Part shown: positions 50,109 to 59,102 of the stretch, one piece after another
Layout: each line of letters begins with the position of its first letter
Position numbering within the stretch: the stretch's first letter is position 1
Source of the DNA: CAWHMS01 sp963830495
Lineage (GTDB): Bacteria > Actinomycetota > Actinomycetes > Propionibacteriales > Nocardioidaceae
DNA: 64,000 bases
Reading direction: 5' to 3'
Assembly: GCA_963830495.1 (NCBI GenBank)
Contig: CAWHMS010000001.1
Coordinates: 744,001-808,000, forward strand
Notes under the pieces: model-generated
What the model was told of the DNA's origin: nothing
The model's input: only the letters and a program-made list of their open reading frames with translations
Database searches by the model: none
Made by a program: the position numbers and the translations under genes

Positions 50109-51565
50109 CTCGACACGTCGGGCTGCGATCCGGCGCCTACCAGGACTCGGTCACACTCATGCAGGTCAGTCGGGAGGTGAGCGATCGCGACGGCGTGCGA
50201 GCCGCGTTTGTCGCCATGGCAACAGAGCTCAACCTCGAGCTCTTGGTCGGCATGGGCTTCGTAGCACCCGAAGGGGCCGGACCCAACGACATGGTCGTCG
50301 CCGTGGAAGCCGAGCACGACGCCGCTCTCGAGGACGCGCTGTCGACACTCGACGCTGCGCTGTCGCGCCGTCCGACCAGCTCCGCCGGCGAGGTCGCGCT
50401 TCCACCGCCCACGGTGTCCGCGGCGGCGCGGCGTACGGCGGCGAACCTAGCCCTGGTCAGCACGCCGGGGCCGGTGGCGGCGATCGACGCCGCGGACGCC
50501 CTCGGCGCCGGGCTCGACGTCATGGTGTTCAGCGACAACGTGTCGGTGCTGCAGGAGGTAGCCCTCAAGGACCTTGCTGCGGCAGCCGGCCTGCTGGTCA
50601 TGGGGCCCGACTGCGGGACGGCCGTCGTCGGCGGCGTCGGGCTGGGGTTCGCCAACGTGGTGCGACCGGGTCCGGTCGGCATCGTCGCTGCCTCGGGCAC
50701 CGGCGCGCAGCACCTGATGTGCCTGCTCGACGGTGCCGGCATCGGGGTCACACACTGTCTCGGCGTGGGCGGTCGGGACCTGTCGGTCGAGGTCGCCGGG
50801 CGCTCGACGCGCGAGGCGATCGACCGGCTCGGTGCCGACACCGAGGTCACGACGATCGTGGTGGTGTCGAAGCCGCCGGCGGAGCAGATCGCCGCCGACG
50901 TCACGTCGTACGCGAGGACGACCGACAAGGACGTCGTCGTCGGGTATCTCGGCGTCGGCCGACCGGACCTCACTGCCACCGCGGCCGCAGTGGCCGAGAG
51001 CCTGGGGCGCGAGTGGCGCCCTCCTCGCTCGTGGGGCATCCTTCGCCCACGTCCCTCCGGGCGGGGCGGCCGAGCCATCCGCGGGTTGTACTCCGGCGGC
51101 ACCCTGTGCGACGAGGCGATGATCATCGTCGCCCAGGCCTGCGGACCGGTCGCGTCCAACATCCCACTCGCAGGGCACCCCGCGCTCGACGACAGTCTGA
51201 CCGCCGCGGGGCACACCTTCATCGACTTCGGCGACGACGCCCTGACGGCCGGGCGGCCGCACCCCATGATCGACGGCAGCCTCCGGCTCGACCGGCTCCG
51301 GACCGAGCTGGCCGACCCCGACGTGGGGGTCGTGCTGCTCGACGTCGTGCTCGGCCACGCAGCGCATCCCGACCCGGCCGCCGAGCTGGCCCCGGTGATC
51401 GCGGACGCGAGCACGCCGGTCGTGGTCGCCCTGGTCGGCACGCGGGACGACCCGCAGGACCTGGAGCGCACCGCGGACCGCCTGGCGGCCGCCGGAGCGC
51501 TGGTGCACGCCTCCAACGCCGAGGCGGCCCGGAGCGCGGTCGACCTCGTCGGGGAGGGGCAGTAA
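50105..51565 (+). CDS. fdrA: FdrA family protein (AllF-like), succinyl-CoA-synthetase fold
   Basis: 486 aa. N-terminal ACT-like part (about 1-100), CoA-binding-like Rossmann domain (about 115-255; LVMGPDCGTAV, GIVAASGTGAQHLMCLLD) and a C-terminal ligase-CoA-like domain (about 310-480; GLYSGGTLCDEAMIIVAQA). FdrA (AllF) works with AllG and AllH in E. coli oxamate carbamoyltransferase, releasing carbamoyl phosphate from oxalurate. Overlaps DUF2877 by 4 bases and shares one base with DUF1116 (TAATG). Substrate here unknown. Confidence 0.92.
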   Translation: MTRHVGLRSGAYQDSVTLMQVSREVSDRDGVRAAFVAMATELNLELLVGMGFVAPEGAGPNDMVVAVEAEHDAALEDALSTLDAALSRRPTSSAGEVALPPPTVSAAARRTAANLALVSTPGPVAAIDAADALGAGLDVMVFSDNVSVLQEVALKDLAAAAGLLVMGPDCGTAVVGGVGLGFANVVRPGPVGIVAASGTGAQHLMCLLDGAGIGVTHCLGVGGRDLSVEVAGRSTREAIDRLGADTEVTTIVVVSKPPAEQIAADVTSYARTTDKDVVVGYLGVGRPDLTATAAAVAESLGREWRPPRSWGILRPRPSGRGGRAIRGLYSGGTLCDEAMIIVAQACGPVASNIPLAGHPALDDSLTAAGHTFIDFGDDALTAGRPHPMIDGSLRLDRLRTELADPDVGVVLLDVVLGHAAHPDPAAELAPVIADASTPVVVALVGTRDDPQDLERTADRLAAAGALVHASNAEAARSAVDLVGEGQ

Positions 51566-52968
51566 TGAACGACGTGCGCGCGCCGCAGGCACCGGAGACC
51601 GTGGTCACGGCCGGCGCCACCCTGCTCGACGACGCGCTACGAGGACAGGGGGTCGACACGACCGCCGTCGACTGGCGACCACCGCCCGTCGGCACCGAGG
51701 CAGCTCTCACCCAGGTGATGCTCGACCCGCGCCGCTCGCCCGCCAACGCCGAGGCGCTGTCGCGGATGACCGCCGCCGCGGCTGGGCTGGTCGACGTGCG
51801 ACCCGCGGCGGAGGCACTGGGTCTGCAGCGCGGTCATTTCCTGCACGCCGGCCCGCCGCTGGACTGGGAGCGGGCCTCGGGGCCGATGCGCGGCGCCCTC
51901 GTCGGTGCAGTGCTGCTCGAGGGGCTGGCGGAGACGGCCGACGAGGCCGTCACCCGGCTCTCAGCCGGCGACTTCACCTGGGAGCCGTGCCACCATCTCG
52001 GCGCGGTCGGGCCGATGGCGGGCGTCGTGTCGCCGTCGATGTGGATGGTCGAGCTGACCGACGACGTCCACGACCGCACGGCGTGGTGCTCGCTCAACGA
52101 GGGACTCGGGGCAGTGCTGCGGTACGGCGCGTACTCGCCCGAGGTGATCCAGCGGCTCCGGTGGATGAACGAGATCCTCGGGCCGGCGCTGCAGCTGGCC
52201 ACCCGCGCCCGCGGGGCAATCGACGTCAAGGCGATCATCGCGCAGATGATCCAGATGGGCGACGAGGGCCACAACCGCAACCGCGCCGGCACGCTGATGC
52301 TGCTCAAGGAGTGGTTGCCGGACCTGATCGGCTCGGGGCTGCCCAGCAATGACGTCGCCGACGTGGTGCGCTTCGTCTCCGGCAATGACCACTTCTTCCT
52401 GAATCTGGTGATGCCGGCCTGCAAGCTCATCACCCAGGCGGCGCACGGCATACCCGGGTGCACGGTCGTCACCACCATGGCACGCAACGGCACCGACTTC
52501 GGCATCCGCGTCTCGGGGACCGGCGACGAGTGGTTCACCGGCCCGGCTCAGGTCGCCGACGGCCTCTTCCTCGGCAGCTTCGGGCCCGAGGACGCCAATC
52601 CCGACATCGGCGACTCGGCGATCACCGAGACGGCCGGGATCGGTGGTTTCGCGATGGCGACCGCTCCGGCGATCGTCCGCTTCGTCGGCGGCTCGGTGGC
52701 GGACGCGCTGGCAACCACCCGGCGGATGTACGACATCTGCGCCGGCGAGAACCCGGCGTGGGCACTGCCCGTCATGGACTTCCGCGGCACGCCCGCCGGC
52801 ATCGACGTGACCGCCGTCGTGCGCACCGGCCGGCTGCCGCAGATCAACACTGGCATCGCCGGACGCGTCGCCGGCACCGGTCAGGTCGGCGCCGGCCTGG
52901 TCACGCCCCCGATGGAGTGCTTCACCGCCGCGCTCGAGGGACTCGCCGCGGCCGTTGCCGGCGACTGA
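51565..52968 (+). CDS. DUF1116 protein (AllG/YlbE-like)
   Basis: 467 aa. Typical segments: GALVGAVLLEGLAETADEA, LGAVGPMAGVVSPSMWM, CSLNEGLGAVLRYGAY, MGDEGHNRNRAGT, FVSGNDHFFLNLVMPACK, and TVVTTMARNGTDFGIRVSG. This is YlbE/AllG, the probable catalytic partner of FdrA. ATG at 51565 overlaps the fdrA stop by one base. The three proteins are always of this order or close to it in clusters I know. Confidence 0.92.
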   Translation: MNDVRAPQAPETVVTAGATLLDDALRGQGVDTTAVDWRPPPVGTEAALTQVMLDPRRSPANAEALSRMTAAAAGLVDVRPAAEALGLQRGHFLHAGPPLDWERASGPMRGALVGAVLLEGLAETADEAVTRLSAGDFTWEPCHHLGAVGPMAGVVSPSMWMVELTDDVHDRTAWCSLNEGLGAVLRYGAYSPEVIQRLRWMNEILGPALQLATRARGAIDVKAIIAQMIQMGDEGHNRNRAGTLMLLKEWLPDLIGSGLPSNDVADVVRFVSGNDHFFLNLVMPACKLITQAAHGIPGCTVVTTMARNGTDFGIRVSGTGDEWFTGPAQVADGLFLGSFGPEDANPDIGDSAITETAGIGGFAMATAPAIVRFVGGSVADALATTRRMYDICAGENPAWALPVMDFRGTPAGIDVTAVVRTGRLPQINTGIAGRVAGTGQVGAGLVTPPMECFTAALEGLAAAVAGD

Positions 52969-53010
52969 CGGGGAGTCGCCGCGATCGCCGCCTGGCTGGA
53001 GGCCGGCGGA

Positions 53011-53475
53011 TCAGTCGTTGGCCTCGGTGCCGGACTGCTCGGCGACGATGGCCGCCAGCGACCGGGCCGCCTGTCTGGCCCGGTCCCCGTCCGAGCTCTG
53101 GATCGCCATCACCGACTGGGTGCTGCCGTCGTCGAGATCGATCAGCGCCCAGGGGCGATTCGCCGACAAGGACACTCGGACGATCTGCGCCCAGGCGAGC
53201 CGCCGCCGCCGGAAGCCGTTGACGACGGTGAGTCCGTCGGCATCAGCACGGGCGGACGTGCGGAACAGCGAGTAGAGCAGGGCCACCATCACGCCGAAGA
53301 CGACCACCAGAGTGATCCGCTGGAAGGTCGAGAAGGTGTCCTGAACCTCGCGCGACATCAGCAGCCACAGCAGACTCATCATGACGATCAGCGCAACGGC
53401 TGCCATGGCAGCCGCCACCCGGACACCGAGCGGGCGGAACGTGTGTGGCAGGCCGACGTGGCCGGAGGTGCTCAC
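53011..53475 (-). CDS. PH-domain membrane protein
   Basis: 154 aa. Two membrane segments (about 18-42 and 50-70) followed by a bacterial PH-like domain (about 74-130; ADGLTVVNGFRRRRLAWAQI, then DLDDGSTQSVM). Function unknown. Such genes regularly follow hisG in actinobacteria. GTG at 53475 overlaps the hisG stop (GTGA). Confidence 0.82.
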   Translation of the reverse strand: MSTSGHVGLPHTFRPLGVRVAAAMAAVALIVMMSLLWLLMSREVQDTFSTFQRITLVVVFGVMVALLYSLFRTSARADADGLTVVNGFRRRRLAWAQIVRVSLSANRPWALIDLDDGSTQSVMAIQSSDGDRARQAARSLAAIVAEQSGTEAND

Positions 53476-54317
53476 AGCCGGCAGGCGTGGATGTCGGTGA
53501 CGAGGATGCCGCGCGCTCCCAGGTCGTAGAGCTCGTCCATCACGTGGTGGGCGTCACCGCGGGGCACCATCGAGCGGACGGCATACCACCCCTCGCGGCG
53601 CAGCGGGGACACGGTCGGCGACTCGATGCCCGGGGTGAGCGCGCAGGCCGCCTCGACCTGCTCGACCCGGATGTCGTAGTCCATCATCACGTAGGTGCGA
53701 GCCACTAGCACGCCCTGCAGCCGGCGCATGAACACGGTGAACCCATCCGGGTCGGCCGCACCCTCCCGGCTCACGAGGACGGCCTCGGAGGTCAGGATCG
53801 GCTCGCCGAACGTCTCCAGCCCCGCCTGTCGCAGCGTGTTGCCCGTGGAAACCACGTCGGCGATGGCGTCGGCGACGCCCAGCCGGACAGCGGTCTCGAC
53901 CGCCCCGTCCAGGCGGGTCACGTGCACGCCGAGCGCGCGCTCCTTGACGTAGTCCTCCACGATGCCGGCGTACGACGTGGCGACCCGGTGCCCGTCGAGA
54001 TCCTCGACCGAGCCGAAGGCGCCGACCGGCGCCGCGAAGGAGAACAGGGACTCACCGAAGCCCAGGGTCAACCGCTCGTCCACCGGCGCGCGCGAGTCGA
54101 GCACCAGGTCACGGCCGGTGAGGCCGACGTCGAGCGTGCCCTCGCCGACGTACAGCGCGATGTCGCGCGGGCGCAGGTAGAAGAACTCCACCTCGTTGGC
54201 CGGGTCGGTCATGACCAGGTCGCGGGTGTCACGGCGCTGGCGGTAGCCCGCCTCGCCCAGGATCTCGGCGGCGGGTGCGGCGAGCGAGCCCTTGTTGGGT
54301 ACGGCGATTCTCAGCAT
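53472..54317 (-). CDS. hisG: ATP phosphoribosyltransferase, long form
   Basis: First and feedback-regulated step of histidine synthesis. 281 aa, so the long HisG with the C-terminal histidine-binding domain; no HisZ needed. MLRIAVPNKGSL at the N-terminus, GLTGRDLVLDS, and the phosphate loop ADAIADVVSTGNTLRQAG. ATG at 54317, 18 bases after hisE. Confidence 0.95.
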   Translation of the reverse strand: MLRIAVPNKGSLAAPAAEILGEAGYRQRRDTRDLVMTDPANEVEFFYLRPRDIALYVGEGTLDVGLTGRDLVLDSRAPVDERLTLGFGESLFSFAAPVGAFGSVEDLDGHRVATSYAGIVEDYVKERALGVHVTRLDGAVETAVRLGVADAIADVVSTGNTLRQAGLETFGEPILTSEAVLVSREGAADPDGFTVFMRRLQGVLVARTYVMMDYDIRVEQVEAACALTPGIESPTVSPLRREGWYAVRSMVPRGDAHHVMDELYDLGARGILVTDIHACRL

Positions 54318-54335
54318 CGGGACCTCGTGCCTCTG

Positions 54336-54605
54336 TCAGAGGTGCGCATAGACGTCGTCGAGGGTGAGACCGCAGGCGAGCATCATCACCTGGGCCTGGT
54401 AGAGCAGCTGGCTGAGCTCCTCCGCGGCGCGGTCCGGGCCTTCGTGCTCGGCCGCCATCCACGACTCGGCAGCCTCCTCCACCAGCTTCTTGCCCACCTG
54501 GTGGACGCCGTCCCGCACCGCCGCGACAGTGCCAGACGTGGCGTCGTCGGCAGCCAGCTTTGCGGTCAGCTCGGCGTACAGGTCGTCGAAGGTCTTCATC
54601 GCCAT
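54336..54605 (-). CDS. hisE: phosphoribosyl-ATP pyrophosphohydrolase
   Basis: Second step of histidine synthesis. 89 aa, MazG-like helices with KKLVEEAAESWMAA and AAEELSQLLYQAQVMM. Start is ATG 54605 (MAMKTF) or 54599 (MKTF); no strong ribosome site for either. 12 bases after ribH, so histidine and riboflavin genes may be joined on one transcript. Confidence 0.94.
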   Translation of the reverse strand: MAMKTFDDLYAELTAKLAADDATSGTVAAVRDGVHQVGKKLVEEAAESWMAAEHEGPDRAAEELSQLLYQAQVMMLACGLTLDDVYAHL

Positions 54606-54617
54606 CCAGCGTAGTCG

Positions 54618-55097
54618 TCAGGACTGCCGGATCGACTTGAGCGTCAGCGCCGTGGACACCGCCGCATGGGTGGCCTCGTAGCCCTTGTCCTCCGACGACC
54701 CGGCCAAGCCGGCGCGCTCTCGCGCCTGCTGGTCGTCGTCGCAGGTGAGGATGCCGAAGCCGACCGGTATGCCGGCATCGAGCGCGACCCGGGAGAGACC
54801 GTCGGTGACCGCCCGGCAGACGTAGTCGAAGTGCGGCGTACCACCGCGCACCACCACGCCCAGGGCCACCACAGCATCGAAGCCCTGCCGGGCCAGGCCC
54901 TGCGCGACAAGGGGCAGCTCGAAGCTGCCCGGTGCGCGGACGAGGCTGGAGGACTCGACCTTGGCGTCGGCCAGCGCTCTGCGTGCCCCCCCGAGCAACC
55001 CGTCCATGACTTCCGGATGCCACTCCGCGGCCACCACCGCCACCCGGAGCCCGCTTCCGTCCAGGGCCGTGAGTCTCGGCTGTCCCGCACCGCTCAT
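54618..55097 (-). CDS. ribH: 6,7-dimethyl-8-ribityllumazine synthase
   Basis: Penultimate riboflavin step, forms pentamers or icosahedra. 159 aa; VRAPGSFELPLVAQ, ALGVVVRGGTPHFDYVC and PVGFGILTCDDDQQA are typical. ATG at 55097 overlaps the ribBA stop (ATGA). Confidence 0.97.
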   Translation of the reverse strand: MSGAGQPRLTALDGSGLRVAVVAAEWHPEVMDGLLGGARRALADAKVESSSLVRAPGSFELPLVAQGLARQGFDAVVALGVVVRGGTPHFDYVCRAVTDGLSRVALDAGIPVGFGILTCDDDQQARERAGLAGSSEDKGYEATHAAVSTALTLKSIRQS

Positions 55098-56353
55098 GAG
55101 GGTTGTCCTTCCGGGTCGTGGGTCGGGTCCGATGCGTCGAGATGCTCCAGCGCGTGACCCATCCGGTCACGTTTGGTCGCCAGGTAGCGGCGGTTGTCGT
55201 CGTGGGCGGGGATCGGCACCGGGATCCTGGCCTGGACGCTGATGCCGTAGGCCTCCAACGCCGTCATCTTCTCGGGGTTGTTGGTGAGCAGCCGGACCGA
55301 CGCCACCCCGAGGTCGTGCAGGATCTGTGCTCCCGTGCCGTAGTCGCGGGAGTCGGCGGGCAGGCCAAGCTCGAGGTTGGCGTCGACGGTGTCGTGGCCG
55401 TCGTCCTGCAGGGTGTAGGCCCGGAGCTTGTGCAGCAGCCCGATCCCGCGGCCCTCGTGCCCGCGCAGGTAGACCACGACCCCTCGGCCCTCGGTCGTCA
55501 CGGCGTCGATCGCCTGGTGCAGCTGGGCGCCGCAGTCGCAGCGACGCGATCCGAAGACGTCGCCAGTGAGGCACTCCGAGTGCAGCCGGACCAGCACGCC
55601 GCCACCGTCAGCCACGTCGCCGAGCACCAGTGCCATGTGCTCGGAGCCGTCGACCAGGTTGCGGTAGCCCACCGCCCGGAAGGCACCTCCCTCCAGGGGC
55701 AGCCGGGTCTCGGCCACCCGCGCCACCTGCCGCTCGTGCTGCCTGCGGTAGCGGATCAGGTCCGCGATCGAAATGAGCACCAGACCGTGCTCGTCGGCGA
55801 AGTCGCGCAGGTCACGACCGCGCTTCATCGTGCCGTCGTCGTTGACCAGCTCGGAAATGCCGCCGGCCGGAGTCAGCCCGGCCAGGCGGGCCAGGTCGAC
55901 GGCCGCCTCGGTGTGCCCCGGCCGCACCAGTACCCCGCCGTCCCGAGCCCGCAACGGGAACACGTGGCCGGGCTGCACCACCTCGAACGGCTCGGTCGCC
56001 GAGTCGACGAGCACCCGGATCGTGTGCGCCCGGTCCGCCGCCGAGATGCCCGTCGTGACACCGTCGCGTGCGTCGACGGAGATGGTGTACGCCGTACGCA
56101 TCCGCTCCCTGTTGTGCGGTGTCATGAGTGGGATCGCGAGCCGGTCGAGCGCCGTACCCTCCATCGGCACACAGATCACTCCGCTGGAGTAGCGGATCGT
56201 AAAGGCCAGCAGCTCCGCCGTCGCCTTCCCGGCGGCGAAGACCAGATCTCCCTCGTTCTCCCGCTGCTCATCGTCGACGACCACGACCGGCCGCCCGGCG
56301 GCAATGTCCTCGATCGCCCGCTCGATCGGGTCGAGCCGGAGCGCCTCAGGCAT
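55094..56353 (-). CDS. ribBA: bifunctional 3,4-dihydroxy-2-butanone 4-phosphate synthase / GTP cyclohydrolase II
   Basis: Makes both riboflavin precursors. 419 aa: RibB domain about 1-205 (DDEQRENEGDLVFAA, RPGHTEAAVDLARLAG) and RibA domain about 206-400 with the zinc site SECLTGDVFGSRRCDCGAQ and RGHEGRGIGLLHK. Both active sites look intact. ATG at 56353 overlaps ribM by 8 bases. Confidence 0.97.
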   Translation of the reverse strand: MPEALRLDPIERAIEDIAAGRPVVVVDDEQRENEGDLVFAAGKATAELLAFTIRYSSGVICVPMEGTALDRLAIPLMTPHNRERMRTAYTISVDARDGVTTGISAADRAHTIRVLVDSATEPFEVVQPGHVFPLRARDGGVLVRPGHTEAAVDLARLAGLTPAGGISELVNDDGTMKRGRDLRDFADEHGLVLISIADLIRYRRQHERQVARVAETRLPLEGGAFRAVGYRNLVDGSEHMALVLGDVADGGGVLVRLHSECLTGDVFGSRRCDCGAQLHQAIDAVTTEGRGVVVYLRGHEGRGIGLLHKLRAYTLQDDGHDTVDANLELGLPADSRDYGTGAQILHDLGVASVRLLTNNPEKMTALEAYGISVQARIPVPIPAHDDNRRYLATKRDRMGHALEHLDASDPTHDPEGQPS

Positions 56354-57080
56354 GGACGGACTCCTCTCGCTGCGCACCGTCGCCACCGGCGGGACCGGGC
56401 GGCCCGGCCGACACTGGAGCCAGCCGGCGCTCTGCCCGCGCCCACGCGACGAAGCCGACCACGCAGAAGACGCCGTAGACCGCATAGAGCGCGGCGCTCG
56501 GATAGTAGCCCGCCTTCAGCAGCAGTGGCACTCCGACGATGTCCACGCCGATCCAGATCCACCAGAAGTCCACGAATCCCTTGGCCATCCCGTACGTCGC
56601 CAGGATGCTGCCGGTGAGGATCCAGGCATCCGGCAGCGGCCCCCACGACCCGAGCTGCTCCAGCGCCCAGCGGAAGACCACCATCATCATCACCCCGGCG
56701 AGGATCATGCTGCGCAGCTCGTTGGCCGTGGCCCAGCGGGGGGTGATCGCGCCGCCGTCGGCGGCGCCGCCGGCTCGCATGCTGCGCATCCACCGCCACC
56801 AGCCATAGCTGCTGACCGCGAAGAAGAAGACCTGACGGGCGGCCTGACCGTAGAGGTCGTTGTCCTGGGGCTTGTCGAGCTCCAGCGCGAAGATGCCGCC
56901 GACGAAGACGGTGAACAGCAGGGCGTTGCCGATCATGCCGACCGGCCAGGCCCAGACGACGCGGCGCATGCCGAGCACGGCGCTCGCGAGACCGAAGCCG
57001 TTGCCGACCACCTCGCGGACGAGGATCGGCTCTCCCGCGATCGTCCAGGTGCCTTCGAGAAGCCACTCCAACGGGCCCAT
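56346..57080 (-). CDS. ribM: PnuC-like transporter, probable riboflavin transporter RibM
   Basis: 244 aa with 6-7 membrane segments and the PnuC pattern (WAWPVGMIGNALLF, VSSYGWWRWM, DFWWIWIGVDIVG). PnuC carries nicotinamide riboside, but actinobacterial members inside riboflavin operons (RibM/PnuX) carry riboflavin. Its place between ribE and ribBA, under the FMN riboswitch, supports RibM. TGATG overlap with ribE. Confidence 0.88.
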   Translation of the reverse strand: MGPLEWLLEGTWTIAGEPILVREVVGNGFGLASAVLGMRRVVWAWPVGMIGNALLFTVFVGGIFALELDKPQDNDLYGQAARQVFFFAVSSYGWWRWMRSMRAGGAADGGAITPRWATANELRSMILAGVMMMVVFRWALEQLGSWGPLPDAWILTGSILATYGMAKGFVDFWWIWIGVDIVGVPLLLKAGYYPSAALYAVYGVFCVVGFVAWARAERRLAPVSAGPPGPAGGDGAQREESVHA

Positions 57081-57712
57081 CAGATCTCCTCCCCCGTCCT
57101 AGTGACGGCGCCAGATGGTCCGCCGAGCAGTCGCTCGACATACTTGGCCACCACGTCGACCTCGAGGTTGACGAGGTCGCCGGGCTGCTTGCCGCCGAGT
57201 GTGGTGGCCGCCAGCGTCGTCGGGATCAGGCTGACCGCGAACGAGGGCCGGTCACCATCGGTCAGGTCGCTGACGGTGAGTGAGACGCCGTCCACGGTGA
57301 TCGACCCCTTGACCGCCACATATCGGGCGAGCTCCGCCGGCAGCCCGATCGTGACGACGTCCCAGTGCGGGCTCGGCTCCCGGGCGAGGATGCTGCCGGT
57401 CCCGTCGACGTGTCCCTGTACGAGATGCCCGCCGAGCCGGCCACCCGCCGGAACCGCCCGCTCCAGGTTGACCCGGGAGCCGGGCACCAGGGACCCCAAC
57501 GACGTCCGGTCCAGGCTCTCGCGCATCACGTCCACGGTGAAGGTCTCTCGGTCGTGGTCGACCACTGTCAGGCAGCAGCCGTTGACCGAGATCGACGCGC
57601 CGTGCGTCGCATCGGCCACGACCGTCGGTCCGCGGACGGTGAGTCGGGCGGCGTCGGCGAGGACGTCGAGTGCCACCACCTCGCCCAGCTCTTCCACGAT
57701 GCCGGTGAACAT
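57080..57712 (-). CDS. ribE: riboflavin synthase alpha chain
   Basis: Dismutates two lumazines to riboflavin. 210 aa with two lumazine-binding repeats: MFTGIVEELGEV...ISVNGCCLTV and HLVQGHVDGTG...ITVDGVSLTV. Stop and start overlap neighbours by one base each side (TGATG). Confidence 0.97.
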   Translation of the reverse strand: MFTGIVEELGEVVALDVLADAARLTVRGPTVVADATHGASISVNGCCLTVVDHDRETFTVDVMRESLDRTSLGSLVPGSRVNLERAVPAGGRLGGHLVQGHVDGTGSILAREPSPHWDVVTIGLPAELARYVAVKGSITVDGVSLTVSDLTDGDRPSFAVSLIPTTLAATTLGGKQPGDLVNLEVDVVAKYVERLLGGPSGAVTRTGEEI

Positions 57713-58734
57713 CAGTGCCTGCCTCTCATCGTGATGCGTACGTCGTCATCCAGCCGGGCCACGTCGACCAGGTCGAAACGGACCAGATCGGCGATCGTGG
57801 CCACGCCCAGGTCTGCCACAGCCAGGCGGCCGCTCCCCAGCAAGGCCGGGGCGACGTACGCCACGACCTCGTCCACCAGGTCGGCGCGCACGAACGCAGC
57901 CGCCAGCGTGGGTCCCCCCTCCAGCCACACGTGCTGGCAATCCCGGCCGAAGAGAGTCGCCAGTGCCGCGGCCGGATCCCTGGTCTGCAGCGGCAGGGTG
58001 TCGGCCTGGTCGTCGAAGACGTGCAGGTCGGCTGGCAGCGTCCGCTCCCCCATGACAACGCGCAGCGGCTGATCGCGTCGTGGCAGCGCCCGGCCGTCGC
58101 CGTCACGCGCGGTGAGCCGGGGGTCGTCGGCGACGACCGTCCCGGTGCCGACGAGGATCGCGTCACACCTGGCCCGGCGCCGGTGCACGTCCGCGCGTGC
58201 CGCTGGGCCGGTGATCCACATCGAGGTGCCGTCGGCCGCAGCCGACCTGCCATCGAGCGTCGCGGCGAACTTCCAGGTGACGAAGGGGCGCCCGAGCCGC
58301 ATCGCGGCCGACCAGATCTCGTTGACGGCCGCCGCCTCCGACCCGAGCACGCCCGACTCGACCTCGACGCCCGCGGCGGCGAGCGCGGCATGCCCGCCCC
58401 GCGCCACCGGGTTCGGGTCCGACTGTGCATAGACGACCCTGGCCACCCCTGCCTCGATGAGGGCCCTGGCGCACGGCCCGGTGCGCCCGATGTGGTTGCA
58501 CGGCTCCAGCGTGACGACGACCGTGCCGCCACGAGCGCGATCCGCTGCTCTCAGCAACGCCGCGATCTCGGCATGCGGATGGCCGGCGCCGCGGTGATAG
58601 CCCTCTCCGACCTGCTCGCCGGAAGAGTCGAGCACGACCGCACCGACCCGCGGGTTCGGACCCCGGGGCACGCCCGGCGAGCAGGCCAGCGTGAGCGCAT
58701 GGCGCATGGCCGCGATCTCGACGAGGTTCGCCAT
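57712..58734 (-). CDS. ribD: bifunctional riboflavin deaminase-reductase
   Basis: 340 aa. Deaminase domain about 1-145 with the zinc site HAEIAALL and PCNHIGRTGPCARAL; reductase domain about 146-340 with TWKFAATLDGRSA and EGGPTLAAAF. ATG at 58734 (MANLVEIAAM) has GGAGAGG upstream and a family-like N-terminus; the upstream ATG at 58779 is less likely. First gene of the operon, 111 bases after the riboswitch. Confidence 0.96.
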   Translation of the reverse strand: MANLVEIAAMRHALTLACSPGVPRGPNPRVGAVVLDSSGEQVGEGYHRGAGHPHAEIAALLRAADRARGGTVVVTLEPCNHIGRTGPCARALIEAGVARVVYAQSDPNPVARGGHAALAAAGVEVESGVLGSEAAAVNEIWSAAMRLGRPFVTWKFAATLDGRSAAADGTSMWITGPAARADVHRRRARCDAILVGTGTVVADDPRLTARDGDGRALPRRDQPLRVVMGERTLPADLHVFDDQADTLPLQTRDPAAALATLFGRDCQHVWLEGGPTLAAAFVRADLVDEVVAYVAPALLGSGRLAVADLGVATIADLVRFDLVDVARLDDDVRITMRGRH

Positions 58735-58845
58735 CGTCGCCTCTCCGGTCCGGGTCGGACTCCGGGGCGACGGGCTCACGCCGTACCACGCGTGCCAGCA
58801 ACGCAGCCGACCCGAGGGCGACCGGCGACCGGACGGTGGCGGCGG

Positions 58846-58975
58846 GCGTGCATCCTCCCATCCGGACTCTCACCGTCGGTCCCGGAGTTGCACCGGATCA
58901 ACCAACCGCTGGCTGCGGCCGGGTCGCGGACTGTCACCGCCGGTTCGGACTTTCACCGACCCCGGAGCACGCTGG
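58846..58975 (-). promoter_or_regulatory. FMN riboswitch (RFN element)
   Basis: On the minus strand the conserved RFN segments appear in order: GCTCCGGGGTCGGTGAAAGT, CCGGCGGTGACAGTCCGCGA, GGTTGATCCGGTGCAACTCC, ACCGACGGTGAGAGTCCGGA and GGGAGGATGCAC. FMN binding should reduce expression of ribD-E-M-BA-H. In the 111 bases before ribD, CGGGTCGG can pair with CCGACCCG close to the ribosome site, so control could be at translation or termination. Confidence 0.95.
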
Positions 58976-59102
58976 TGCTACACACCATTGTCGACACCCA
59001 GCCTGCCACGTCGGCCAAGCAGGCGAAACGCCCCCTCCCGTTGTTGCCCGCGCGGCGGGCGGTGGCGGGCGGTCACGAGCGCGCGTTCGCCGACCGAGCG
59101 GC

